NCBI GenBank assembly: GCA_037043015.1
Contig: CM073329.1
Coordinates: 15,454,648 to 15,518,647, forward strand
DNA from: Bryum argenteum
Taxonomy: Eukaryota; Streptophyta; Bryopsida; Bryales; Bryaceae
Direction: 5' to 3'
DNA length: 64,000 nt
In this document: piece after piece, positions 21,842-32,979 of the stretch
Numbering within the stretch: position 1 is the first letter of the stretch
Layout of the letters: each line of letters begins with the position of its first letter
The notes under the pieces: model-generated
The model's input: only the letters and a program-made list of their open reading frames with translations
Told to the model about the DNA's origin: nothing
Database searches by the model: none
Position numbers and translations under genes: made by a program

Positions 21842-23315
21842 CATTTTTCTCCCACCATATCTGGGCATATAAGGATTCTTATTAAATACATGTCCTCCAA
21901 TTTGGAAATTTACAAAGTATAGCCTCACCAAAACAAAAGAATAAATAAGTTCTTTACAAGGATAAGTAACTATCACTTTGGAGCTTTCTTATGGAGTCAT
22001 CTTGTTTAAAATTTGGAAAGTTCCCATACAAGATATGTGCATTTTTTCTTTCTAGTAATTTGACCTCATGAAGACTATTGACAATAAGTATTCTTACTCA
22101 GTCATGTCTCTTGGCATATCATTAAGGGTAGGTCAAAAGGACAATTTAATCACTCCAATCTCATAAAGGTTGGTGTTCTTTTTAGAAAAAAAGAAAAGAA
22201 AATAATTCTTACTTCACAAAGAATTAAAAGCACATCTAGAAGCATACATTAAAACATTTTCAATCTACGCATCCTCATTTTGACATTCCTCTCTCTATGG
22301 AATGCTTAGATTGAAAAGGGAAGAAAATAAAGAAATAAAAAATAAAAAAAATTAATCATGCATGCTCATGAGAATGTACTTGCGTGTTGTAGTTCAAATA
22401 CTAGAAACGACGTTTTGGCCATGCAGTACAAGTACATCATATCTTTTATTTATTAGATCAAAGAGACATAAGATGTAAAGTTGTGATTGGAAGTTTAAGT
22501 CCCAACTCACACATGGTATATACCATCATACTTCTCACAATTATGGTTGTAAGGTCAAAAAAATCGCACATATAAGTACCAATAAAGCTTTTATTGGAAA
22601 TGACATTCTAGTTGTTCCTCGAAACTCCTTGCAATGATACCAAAACCTCATCATGATCACACTCGAACTCAAATTGATATACCCCAACTAAAATCATCAA
22701 ACAAACTAAAACTTGTGATTTCACAAAACTGAATATTTATAGCAAAGATACTCACATTTACTAACAAACACAAAGACTATTCAGTTGTTACTTGCACAAC
22801 AACATAATATTCTTTATAATGTACAAATAAATAAGAACACCAATCCCTTGTGAGGTTGGCGTGAAGAATATGCCCGTTCGACCTACCCTTGATGATAGGC
22901 GGACGGGACATAACAACAATGACAAATGTACAAATATGACAACCTCGTGAAAAAAGAAAAGATCTTTATATTAATATGGTCCCAAACTCATTTCCCTCTA
23001 GGATTACATGCAAACCAAATTAAAAAGTTTTCTTCTCACATGTTAGCAATCAACAAAAAGCTGAAATCTCATGAGTGACAAACTCTCCAACGTCCTAATT
23101 TCCGAATCTTGACATCTAAAAGTTAACTTTTTGCAAGCTTTACAATAATCCACCGTTGGGGCGGTGGAAATAGAGCTTAAAGATGGCCGGGGAGAGTTTT
23201 GAGGGGGACCCAAAATTAGGATGCTATTGCCAATTGATACCATGCAAGTATATTTTTTGTGCCATGCACTGCCACTCAGCCGCTCCAGCTGGCCCATTGA
23301 TTTTCTGTTTGTTGA
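21842..23315. other. Intergenic; one reverse SINE 3' end at 22840-22920
   Basis: AT-rich. At 22840-22920 the minus strand carries TAGGTCGAACGGGCATATTC and GCCAACCTCACAAGGGATTG, matching the 3' end of the SINE family at 45931. Nothing else is recognised. Confidence 0.4.
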
Positions 23316-23545
23316 AAAAGAAATAGCACATTAATTCTTTAAAAAAGAAATAGCACATTAATTCTTTTAAAAAGAAATAGCACACTAATTCTTTTAAAAA
23401 GAAAGAACACAATAATTCTTTTAAAAAGAAATAGCACATTAACTCTTTTAAAAAGAAATAGCACATTAATTATTTTAAGAAGAAATAGCACATTAATTAT
23501 TTTTTTTTTAAATAGCACATTAATTCTTTTAAAAAGAAATGGCAA
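23316..23545. repeat. 27-bp tandem array, about eight copies
   Basis: The unit is AAAAGAAATAGCACATTAAT plus TCTTTTA. The junction TTCTTTTAAAAAGAA is an imperfect palindrome. Units vary by single bases and A/T run length. This is an ordinary eukaryotic minisatellite, not a CRISPR array: there are no unique spacers. Confidence 0.85.
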
Positions 23546-23807
23546 GATTAGTACATTGGTTGGTTAAAAGAAGGGGAAAAAAGGGGGGGCAAAAGATAAC
23601 ATAAGATGGGTGATGGGGGAAAACCTTGTCATTGTCATTTATGTTTGGTGTCATAGGAGTTGCAATTTGGTAGACAAGTTTCAGAGGTTTCAGCTGACTA
23701 AAGGTAAGGGTGCAGCTAGGCAGTCAGTCTTGTGGTACCACATGTTTGCCTATCAATCACAATTTGGGGTTTGGCTCCATCCACACTCTGTGGTTGCAAT
23801 TTTTAAC

Positions 23808-24415
23808 CCTTAACCCTTACCTGGGTTGAATGTCGAAAATTGACATTTTGGATGACTGCAGTAACTTTGGAGGATCATAACCGGGCTCCAGAGTTTGTTT
23901 TGGATGAAATCACTTGAGTTGGGGTCGTGGCAAATTAACCCCTGACTGTCCGTGTGTAGTTTTGGGAGCTTGAAACCTCAAAACTGCAATTTTCTACCTC
24001 TATGCACTCCCGGGTGTGTGAACCAATTTTTAAAAAACTTCCAACCGTAAGTCAAAGATGGTAAGTAAGTGTATGTACATGACTTAGAAAAGCTTATGAA
24101 AGCATCACAAAGAGCATCACTATTGTAAACCTTAAAGCCTCACTATCGTTTCGGAGCATCACAAATTAAATTTGTTCTTACGCAAGGAAGAGCATAAGTG
24201 CTCAAGGGTAGGGTTGAATTAGTAATAACATGATTTCACAATAAGAGATAAAATCTGCAACCTTGGAACAACAATAAGTTGTGGGTACCACCATCCTTAA
24301 CTTGTTTAGGGTTGTCTTACAACATACCATGCATATTATATAAGAACTACAAGTTATACACATGTTCAAAGAATAAGCTAACCCTGCCAAAAATATGCTC
24401 GATATAGACAAGGGT
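23808..24415. other. Repeat-derived DNA beginning TTAACCCTTAACCC
   Basis: The string TTAACCCTTAACCCTTACC at 23809 has the same TTAA-CCC-TTAA-CCC layout as the proven nested insertion at 46688. The following sequence is the dispersed repeat of 6283 (AATGTCGAAAATTGACATTT). I cannot find a matching right end. Confidence 0.4.
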
Positions 24416-24419
24416 TTAA

Positions 24420-24700
24420 CCCCTAAGTGCCCAAGAGAGCCAAAATGGGTTTGTGCTACTTTGGGCTGCATAGATGAAGGGGTTTAAAGTAATTTTTTTT
24501 TTTTCCCTAAGACTTTTACTGGGTGCTCCCTATACTCCAAAGTGCACGCGGTAAAGAATGGAATACAAAAACATGTTGTACGTCTAAATTAAAGTCCACG
24601 AGACAAATATTGCGCAAAAGTGGGATGCCAATCATGGTATGTGTACAAAACCCTGAACCCCATTAGACACAAATCTTTTTCTGCTGCATAACAAAAAAGT
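24420..24700 (+). mobile_element. Left end of a CCCCTAAr-type TTAA element, right end not found
   Basis: TTAA at 24416-24419 is followed by CCCCTAAGTGCCCAAG. Internal CTAAGACTTTTACTGGGTGC matches CTAAGATTTTTATTGGGTGC in the complete element at 29668-30591. No right terminus is visible nearby, so the copy is truncated or decayed. Confidence 0.5.
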
Positions 24701-26100
24701 TAACCAAGTAACAACAAAACAAATCAACAAATTAGTTAAGGAGTTAATATTCTCTATCAGAAAATTGATTTGCAAGGACACAGAAAACAAAAACCACAAA
24801 ACAAAAAAAAAGAACGATGGTAACAGAGCATTTATTCGCAACTCTATCATGTGGTCGACACTAACATTCCATTTGCGAGCATACGATGAAGATTACACGC
24901 TCAAAATCACTCGCGGTAAGGGTACGCAGTACTTTTGACTGCGAATACGGCAGAGGAGCCAACGTTTCTCTAACTTATGTATGTGTTTGCTCGCATTTGT
25001 GAGCCCATGTGTAAGACCCGAAAATCAAATTGAAGGCAACTAAAAAAAAAAAAAAAAAAAAGTGCCATTTATAAACTATCGTATATCATTTGTTGTACGA
25101 CCAAGCGTAGAATTGTCGCTAACATGTGATTGGCACCATGACATCCGGGATTACATCCAAGGATAGGTTGAATGAGCACTCTATTCACACCAGCCTCTAG
25201 TTTGGTTGGAGTTTCTCTTCTTTTTTCTAATTGGCTCGTTCTACTTTTTTGTTATGAGGAAGAAATATTTGCATGATATATGTGTAGTATCACCTTGTTC
25301 TAATGTAGATGGAGTTAGATACATTAGGCGTGAGCGTGTTGTTGAGGCCTATATATCGTTTTTGTTGCGTTATCTACATGTGTTTTGATGTGTACCTTAG
25401 AAGTCTATTGTGAAAGGAAGTTTGTATTTTAAACATTTGATTTCTATTGATACATTGCTTGCTCCATTTTGTGACATACCTTGTGATTTTAGAGTGGAAT
25501 TAAATATGGCATATGGAAATACGTATGAGAAACCGGACCGGTATTGCAAACAATTCACTCAAATATTTGCTTTGCAATTTTTTTGAGAGTTGTACATCAT
25601 ATATACGCTCTTGAGCAACATAGGGACTGAGTTGTAATGTCACCGGCATTTTTCTAATAATGTCAAGAGCCTGCAGCTAATGTAAACTCACTATCTTGTG
25701 ATTTCTTTTTATGCCAACTCATGTAAACCCTAGGATTGATCACTCCCCAAAAAAATTTCTGGACATAGTGCACATTAATTGTCACATCTATACGGTTGGA
25801 TTCCCAAAACATGCCTTTAGTAATCCACCCAAATTTGAAGAGAAGAACGTATTTCTAGTCTACAGTCAGTGATCTACGCCTCCCCTCAAACGTTCAAGGG
25901 TTAACCCCTAGAGAAGAAGCTCTATAGTACACCTCTAGACGACCATCTCTGAGATCCGAGAACAGTTTTTGTTTTGTTTTTTTAGTAATGTTTAGAAATC
26001 CAAGATTACATCTTCTTTATGATTGTCATGAAATTTTCATGAAATTTCACCATACAAATCTTGAGATACATTGAGTCAAAGTTTCAGTTTTAGTGAAAAC
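24701..26100. other. Intergenic; SINE 3' end at 25140-25235
   Basis: ATCCAAGGATAGGTTGAATG and CCAGCCTCTAGTTTGGTTGG match the SINE 3' region. At 25898-25907 the string GGGTTAACCCC has the look of two TTAA elements meeting at one site, but their other ends were not identified. Confidence 0.4.
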
Positions 26101-26190
26101 AACAAAAAGTATTCAAGCAGATTGATTTGCAACAAAAAGTATTTAAGCAAAGTGATTTACAACAAAAAGTATTTAAGCAAATTGACCACA
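26101..26190. repeat. 30-bp tandem repeat, three copies
   Basis: AACAAAAAGTATTTAAGCAA plus xxTGATTTxC begins at 26101, 26131 and 26161. Confidence 0.8.
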
Positions 26191-28482
26191 ATGTGGTTGA
26201 CTTTGACTTCAAGGGTTAAGAAATAAATAAATCTTATAGAGGACCTTGTAGTAATGGAGTTAGCAATCAGTGAAGGTTGGAATTTATGAATTATGTGAGA
26301 AGTAGGAGCAAGAAGGAAAAATTACGATCAGATATGATACATCAAAGGTGGGTATTACTTTTGTGTGAGAATTTGTGAAGACAAAATTCTCATATAAAGA
26401 AAATTTAGTTATGGTTTTATTAGAGGTTTGATTGAATGAGACAAGAGTATAGGCCTTCGTTGCATGGAATAGAATTGGTGATGTAGAGAACTACATTTTC
26501 TGTACCTCGAATGATTGTTCTTTCTTTTGCTTGAGAAGTGACTATCGTGCATACAACATCTTTTCTTTTCATTTAAATAAAATTGTCTTACAACTGTTCA
26601 TAGGTTGCTAGGCAATTTCATAAGGACATTGTCCTATAAGATCTTATCAAATGTGGTACTTAGTATCTTTGAATGTGCTATGGCATGTTTTCAAGAATTT
26701 CACAATAAGATCAAGCCCCTAACTTGTACATGTGTATCAAATCTCAAATTTAAAATCTTCTCTATTTTGTAAGCTCATAATGTCTAGAATAAGATTGTTT
26801 GATGAAATATAAGTCTAACCAATTCACAAGAGTCAAAATTTGGCCCTTCTTCATTTCAGAGGTCAAACATTTTTTTTTAAATATTTTTTTTGAAGAATAG
26901 TACTTAATACATTATGCAATAAGCAACACTAAACGCAATATGCCCGAAAAATCTAAACGAGTGTCAAATGATTAATTTTCTCTTTACCAACAAAAAACTT
27001 GATTCTCATACCAAAACTTATCATTCTATGGTACAAAATACTCATATTGACAATCATTTCAATGCTTAACATATGTTTTATGTATTTAAAGAAGGAAATG
27101 TGTCATATGTACTATCATACACATAAAGGGTATCTTCAAAATAGCTTATATAATTGCAAGGCCTATAAGTATCTCTACGACATTATGATTATTTCATAAT
27201 CATGTCTCTTCACATTCCGTCACACATGTCTCATTGTTCAAGCTATCACTTCTATTCAAAGAGTATGACTCATCTTGGTCTCTTTCTTAATTGATTTGAT
27301 ATATTGGCTACATACTTATTACTTTTGTATCAACTCTTTGAGAAAATATCTCTTATTTTATTGCAACTATTTTAACTTATTAAAATCGAACTGAAAATTT
27401 GTAAGTTTGAAAGTCTTGAATATCTATAGGCAACAAACTTTGTCATTATTATTAATATAATCCTAGTTCATTAATTACATACATGATCATGACTATTTTA
27501 TTTTTAACTATAGTAATTAATTAGTAGTTCACATATTTGAAGACTATCACCACCTCTAACTTAAAGATTACGTTTCAAGAATTCAGACTACAAGCTGTAA
27601 TACTCATATCATAAATTTTAAATTCAATACCTCCAATTATTCTAGAGTCAAAAAGTAGAATATCAAAGTAGCCATTCTATGAATTTCTAAATTATAAGAT
27701 AGCACTATCCTTAATGAATGTTATTCCTATAGTATCATCTAGGTGCACATAGGAACAATTAGAATGAAGAGTCAAGGAAATAACATCATCTAATTTCTAC
27801 ACAAAATCATTGTCAATAAGTTTTAGAAGCATTAAAAATGAAAATATATAAAAAACAAACAAATAAAATAAATTTGATAAGATACACTCATAACACACAA
27901 AGTATGGCGGAGTAGTTATGAAGTTGGTAAACGTTTGAGCATTCTCAAATAACTTCTCAAAGACACCCATCGATATATACTTTAGACAAGAAGCTCCACT
28001 AAGTTTCCATCAACCCATAATTCCAAGTTTCATAGATAAAATGATCAACTTTTACCAACTTCATAACTACTCTTGATGTTGATAAGAGTTTTTACTAAGA
28101 CTCAACGCCCCTTAATTACCAAGGACCTTTTATAAGAAATTCCACCAAGTATATAGATTCTATTGATGCTCTTCTTGCTTCTATAAAGTCTCATATTGGT
28201 TGAAGGACCATAAAAAATTACAAAAAAAACTTCGCGAAGAAAGGGTTTTTTTTTTGCAAGGTCGTCCTAAAGGGAAGGAAAACTATCTCCGTTGACATTA
28301 TTGCACACGTTACGCATCTCAATAACTTCTACCAAGATGTCGTGCCCCTTGGTCCATGTTGAGAACACCTTTGTGCCACATCCCATCTTTTTAAATCATT
28401 GTTCTTACTATCTACGTTACTGAAAACAAAAATTATCCCCACTTTTTTTCTGAAACAAACCCAATTTAGAGATGTTTGGAAA
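26191..28482. other. Intergenic, very AT-rich, nothing recognised
   Basis: No convincing reading frames, element ends or RNA genes. Confidence 0.45.
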
Positions 28483-28712
28483 GTCAACGATGAGGTCAAA
28501 AGCTTGACGAAGGTCGCAAACTGGTTAATATTTCTTTGTAACGACCATCTCCACTACGGTGAGTAAACCGTGTCTTAGAACAATTCATCAAAAAAAAGTC
28601 AACGATGAGGTCAAAAGCTTGACGAAGGTCGCAAACTGGTTAATATTTCTTTGTAACGACCATCTCCACTACGGTGAGTAAACCGTGTCTTAGAACAATT
28701 CATCAAAAAAAC
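28483..28712. repeat. Two essentially identical 115-bp tandem copies
   Basis: GTCAACGATGAGGTCAAAAG starts at 28483 and again at 28598, and the copies match by eye over the whole unit. Such identity in decaying intergenic DNA implies either a very recent duplication or an assembly artefact. Confidence 0.85.
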
Positions 28713-28738
28713 AATTTAACTCCATAGGATAATGTCGT

Positions 28739-29400
28739 TTGAACACTAGAACCAAAATGCGATCAGTATACTTACCACGGGGAAGAAAAATCATTCATCA
28801 CCACATTGCACTTACCATTCAACAAAAATCGCAGCCCGCAATGCATCGGGGCAGCCCGCGGGGGCAGTGGTCGAAAAGTCGTAAGCAAGGGCAGGGAAGT
28901 CAACGGCCCGCTGGTTACCGCCCAAGCGGTCGCCACGTCGTCCAAGGGGAGCAACCTATCCTACACGTGCCAAATGGGCGATCCATCCGCGCCGTCCATC
29001 GTGCGGACCAAATTCAAATCAGAAATGCTGGCATCTCCAGGAAGGACGGGACACTTTTCCGGGGCTGGCTGGACACCTGCCCCTGCCCCTGCCCCTGCCC
29101 TGCCCTGCCCCTTCCCCTGCCCCTGCCTGGTGGTGCTCTTGACAATGAAGGCGGGTCAAATCGGAGCTTGAAGATCTCAAGGCCCTTGCCTTTGCCATTA
29201 TGGGTGTCCCCGCCCCCTCCCCTCCCCTCCCCCTGCCTGCCGGCCTGGGCCTTTATGGAGGCTTACACATCTGCTTGGCCCTTTCGGCACTGTGGCTGCT
29301 GCTGCTGCTGCTGCCTCCTATCGACATCGCCGGTTGATGGCTTATTTACTGCTGCCGCGGGTGCCCGATGAAGGCCCCGCTCCATCACATCAACTCACGC
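28739..29400. other. GC-rich low-complexity island
   Basis: CCTGCCCCTGCCCCTGCCCC at 29080-29125, CCCCTCCCCTCC at 29218 and a CTG run at 29293-29315 give long open frames by composition. No protein family is visible. It resembles the promoter-type GC islands of the nearby genes and could be a translocated promoter fragment. Confidence 0.35.
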
Positions 29401-29667
29401 TTCGCTTCACTATGTACCGCAATTACTGTGAATGCTACTTTCTCACTCTGTAGCTCATCACTATTCTTAGGCCCGGTTTACATTACTGTGGGAAAAAGCC
29501 TCATCTCCAGTTCTAACATCCCTAAAAGTCATGATGGGCTTTTTGGGATTTCGGGCAGCCCATTTGAAGGAGTTGAAACTAACCCCTAAAGATCCACGAT
29601 GTTTTGGGATTTTTTTTTCTTTTTTTTTTTGTATTTTTTTTTTCTTTTTTGTCTTTCCCAATTTTAA

Positions 29668-30591
29668 CCCCTAAAAATCCAGGAAAGCCGATTCGGTTTT
29701 CTGAGATTTCGGGCAGCTCATTTTAAGCATTTAAACTGATATTTTTGCCTAAGATTTTTATTGGGTGCTCCACATGCAGTAATGTGTATGTGGTAAAATT
29801 TTCAAAGTCAAATTTTAATTTTATAACCTTCATCTAGAAATTTTAGGTTTCAAGTCCAAATCGGGCAGTTTAAAATAATTTTTTTAATTTTTTTTTTTTT
29901 TAGAAATATGTTCATTACCAAATTACTATTCAAATTCCAATGTGTCCGAAGTCAAAAAGTTTACCAATTTTACAAGGGCAGCCTCCAAAACTTTCAAAAA
30001 CAATCTTCACAATTTCTAGTAATTTTAAAATTTTTCTTTCAAAAATTGCCAAAATTCGAGATTTTGGATTTTTTCCAAGATTTTTTTCAAAATTCACATT
30101 ATCATAAATGCACCTTCTCACCGTCGAGATTTTTCTCAAACTAAATATATCATACGTGGTGCTTGTTTTACTATATGGTTGTTTTTAGACCTTCTTTCAT
30201 AAAATATTTTACATTAAGGTCAAAAAGTGGAATTGGTCTCTAAAATTTTGCATGAGCATAACCAACTTGAATACCTACATGAAAAAAAATGAGGGAAAAA
30301 TATTTGGAATAACAATCATCAAGTTGCCCTTGGCACCATTTAGACAATGCCTCTCACGCAGTGGCAAAAAAAAAGTGTTGGTCAAACTTTGATTGTTATG
30401 ATCTCACAAATGAAAAACATCCAACGGTTGAAATTTTGACCAGTCCTTTGTATACAAGTTAGGTACAAGATCTTACGGTTCAAAGTCTAAAACCAGAAAA
30501 AAAAGTTTCTCCATTTCCCCATTTCCCAACGAAGGTGAAAAATGGCAGTTTTTGGTTCTGGAGGTCGAGGAAACCCCTGGATTTTTAGGGG
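29668..30591. mobile_element. TTAA-flanked element with CCCCTAAAAATCCAGG ends, 924 bp
   Basis: The left and right terminal repeats match over 16 bases (CCCCTAAAAATCCAGG). TTAA lies at 29664-29667 and 30592-30595. The interior contains AACATCCAACGGTTGAAATT and is related to the smaller elements at 38810 and 49521. No transposase frame. A partial end of a relative (CCCCTAAAGATCCACGATG) lies just upstream at 29583. Confidence 0.85.
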
Positions 30592-30595
30592 TTAA

Positions 30596-32690
30596 GATAA
30601 AGAAAGTGGTTCACTCCCACAAGAATACATTGAGGTAGAAAATCACAGTTTTGAGGTATCAAGTTCTCCAAAAAGAAAACAAGGATTTTTAGATGTTAAC
30701 TCAATCACATTACAAGAGTCCTACCTTCAACCAATCACATTCAAAATTTCTCCTTATTTTTTTGACTAATAGACTTCTCCACCGTAGTGTAAATTGGCTC
30801 TTAGAGTATGGCCTAGGTCACAAACTCATTGGTAAAATGTGAGAGTGAAAACACAAAGTGTTCATTTAGGAAACTATTTTGTTTGTTGTTGAAGTAGAAA
30901 AACTTTAAAAACGGGACTAGACACTCTAAATTACTAGAATCCAAAATCCAATCCCTAAAAACTAAATCCTTCAATTTCTTTTTGGAAGGCTACACCCTAA
31001 CTGCAAGTCAATGGGCCGTAAGGATTTGATTGAGGGGAGCATAGTATCTAGCGTAAACCCTTGCCTTTGGTTTAGGCGTTCATTCTCTAGCAAGATAATT
31101 CCCAATGAACGCCCCTCGTTTAGGCATTCATTCTCAGGGAAGATAATTCTCAGTAAACCCCTCCAAAAGAATTCTTTGATCATTCTCTGTAGATAAGGAT
31201 TACGGGGATTCCATTCGCGTAACCAATCCTCATCCATTCTTCGATGATTATTGTTGTTTATGATTCATTATTGTGGATGTTTTCATTAGGAATACCCTGG
31301 CTCCTCGGAGGATACGAGAATAAATCTTCCTCCTCGTTAGGCTCCGCTCTCCTTCTTAAGGGATTTATTCTTATATTTCCCTCGTCGTAGAAGATTACCT
31401 TGTACATAATCCTTGGCCAACAAAGGAGAATTGCATAGTCAATCCTCCCTAATTTATGACTTCTGTGTCAACGAGATTTATTGAGCTATAGCAAATATTT
31501 ACGTAAGAAAATCTCCATTTGTTGAAAAAAAAATCACACCTCTTTGTCACCTCCCACCTCCCTCATCGATGCTATAGTTTCACAATTCCCTCCTCAACGG
31601 AGATTGGTTCATACATAGTATTCACTTTCAAGGGTTTATAATCATGACCTCTACGGACAAACATACAAAAATAGGTTGAACAAACACTCTATACACACCA
31701 ACTTTGAAATAGGTTAAAACCTCTCCTTTGAGGCTACTTACTAAACCCAATCTAGATTCTCCAGGGAGGTGAAACCCCAATTTTTTTGTTTTTCCATTTT
31801 TGACCCCTAAATTCCATTCATCTATTTATCTTCATAATTTGGGGTTACGCCCCCCATTTTACCCTAGGGAACCTCTCCATGAACTATTAAGGGCTTCCAT
31901 ACAACAAAATACCGGACACCCTTTAATTAGCCCCTTCCATCACCCAAATTGAATTTAGTGTCCGGCTTCTTTGAGCTTGAGGATTGTCCAATGATAAATG
32001 TCATTTTTATGTAAATTTTGCCCAATAATTTGAAGTGTGTTTTGTTTTTTATCATTTACTACCGTTGAAAAGTGATGACAAAATGCAAGGGTTGATGTTT
32101 AGGGGTTACTTTTCACTTTGTAGGAGTGGGGTGGTGGATATGAGAGGTCTTCAAAGGGTTGACATTAGCACCCATTTTGTGATGCTATAGTGCATCCTTG
32201 TTTTGGAAGTAAAATTTCATTCATACTCTTATTTGCAGGTAAATCTCAATCTCTTAAATGGAGAATAAAACTTTTTTGTCATCATACTTTTGGAATTTTG
32301 GAGCTAGAAATTGTGAATCTTCATTTTCAAGTCAGGTCAAAATAAGGTGCCCAACGAACTTCAGATTGGCAAGCTCATTGGGGATGGGGAGAGTTCGAAG
32401 CAACCCATTTTTGGAAAACGTAAAAGAGAATGAATCAATTGGGATCACAAATTTTGGACTTATCTTGAATTAGTTATGAATATCAAAACAGAAAATTAGT
32501 AAAACGGAACAACATAAAAATGTGCACTGTGAGTACATCAAAGTCATAATCTTCATCCTACTTGAATGTCCCTATTTTGCGATTTTTTGGGGATCATCCT
32601 ACCCTGATAGATTATTACCTTCCTTGCACGAGGACTATTTCGTTAATAAGAAGAAGAAAAAGAAGAAAGAATCGTCCAGGCTTTTAACCC
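30596..32690. other. Intergenic; local duplication and a SINE 3' end
   Basis: At 31072-31160 a ~48-bp segment around TTTAGGCGTTCATTCTC is duplicated as TTTAGGCATTCATTCTC. At 31640-31735 AATAGGTTGAACAAACACTC matches the SINE 3' end. No gene. Confidence 0.4.
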
Positions 32691-32979
32691 CTTGAGTTGA
32701 GTGAGGTTGTATTTAGGTGTGTCGGATGCCATGTATTCACTTTATCTTCCCTTACACGTTTATTGGTGTAAAACCCGTGTTCAGGTGACTCGTGTATCGT
32801 TCCAGGGATTCTGTGAAGTGACCAAGACAAGTAGTGCTAAAACAACCAAACCCACAAACGTTTCTAGTCCCAACTTATGTTTTTGCCTTGCTTGCGAGCA
32901 AGGGTATCCCTTGCAAGAGGGGATGCACAAAGACTCTTTTCCTTATGTTTATCGTGGCGGAAACTTCCACACTTAGACT

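Noticed and set aside
23316-23545. Regular short repeats resembling a CRISPR array
   Set aside because: The units are directly tandem without unique spacers, and the sequence is nuclear plant DNA; it is a minisatellite.
25901-26219. Element starting CCCCTAGAGAAG and ending CTTCAAGGG between TTAA sites
   Set aside because: The two ends are not inverted repeats of each other, so the TTAA sites may belong to different elements or be chance.
28739-29371. 210-codon plus-strand open frame
   Set aside because: It is produced by CCTGCC, CCCTCC and CTG simple repeats, with no domain and an overlapping frame on the same strand that is equally long in parts.
31011-31237. Short open frames over a duplicated ~48-bp segment
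   Set aside because: The apparent protein repeat is a by-product of the DNA duplication; there is no start context or neighbouring exons.
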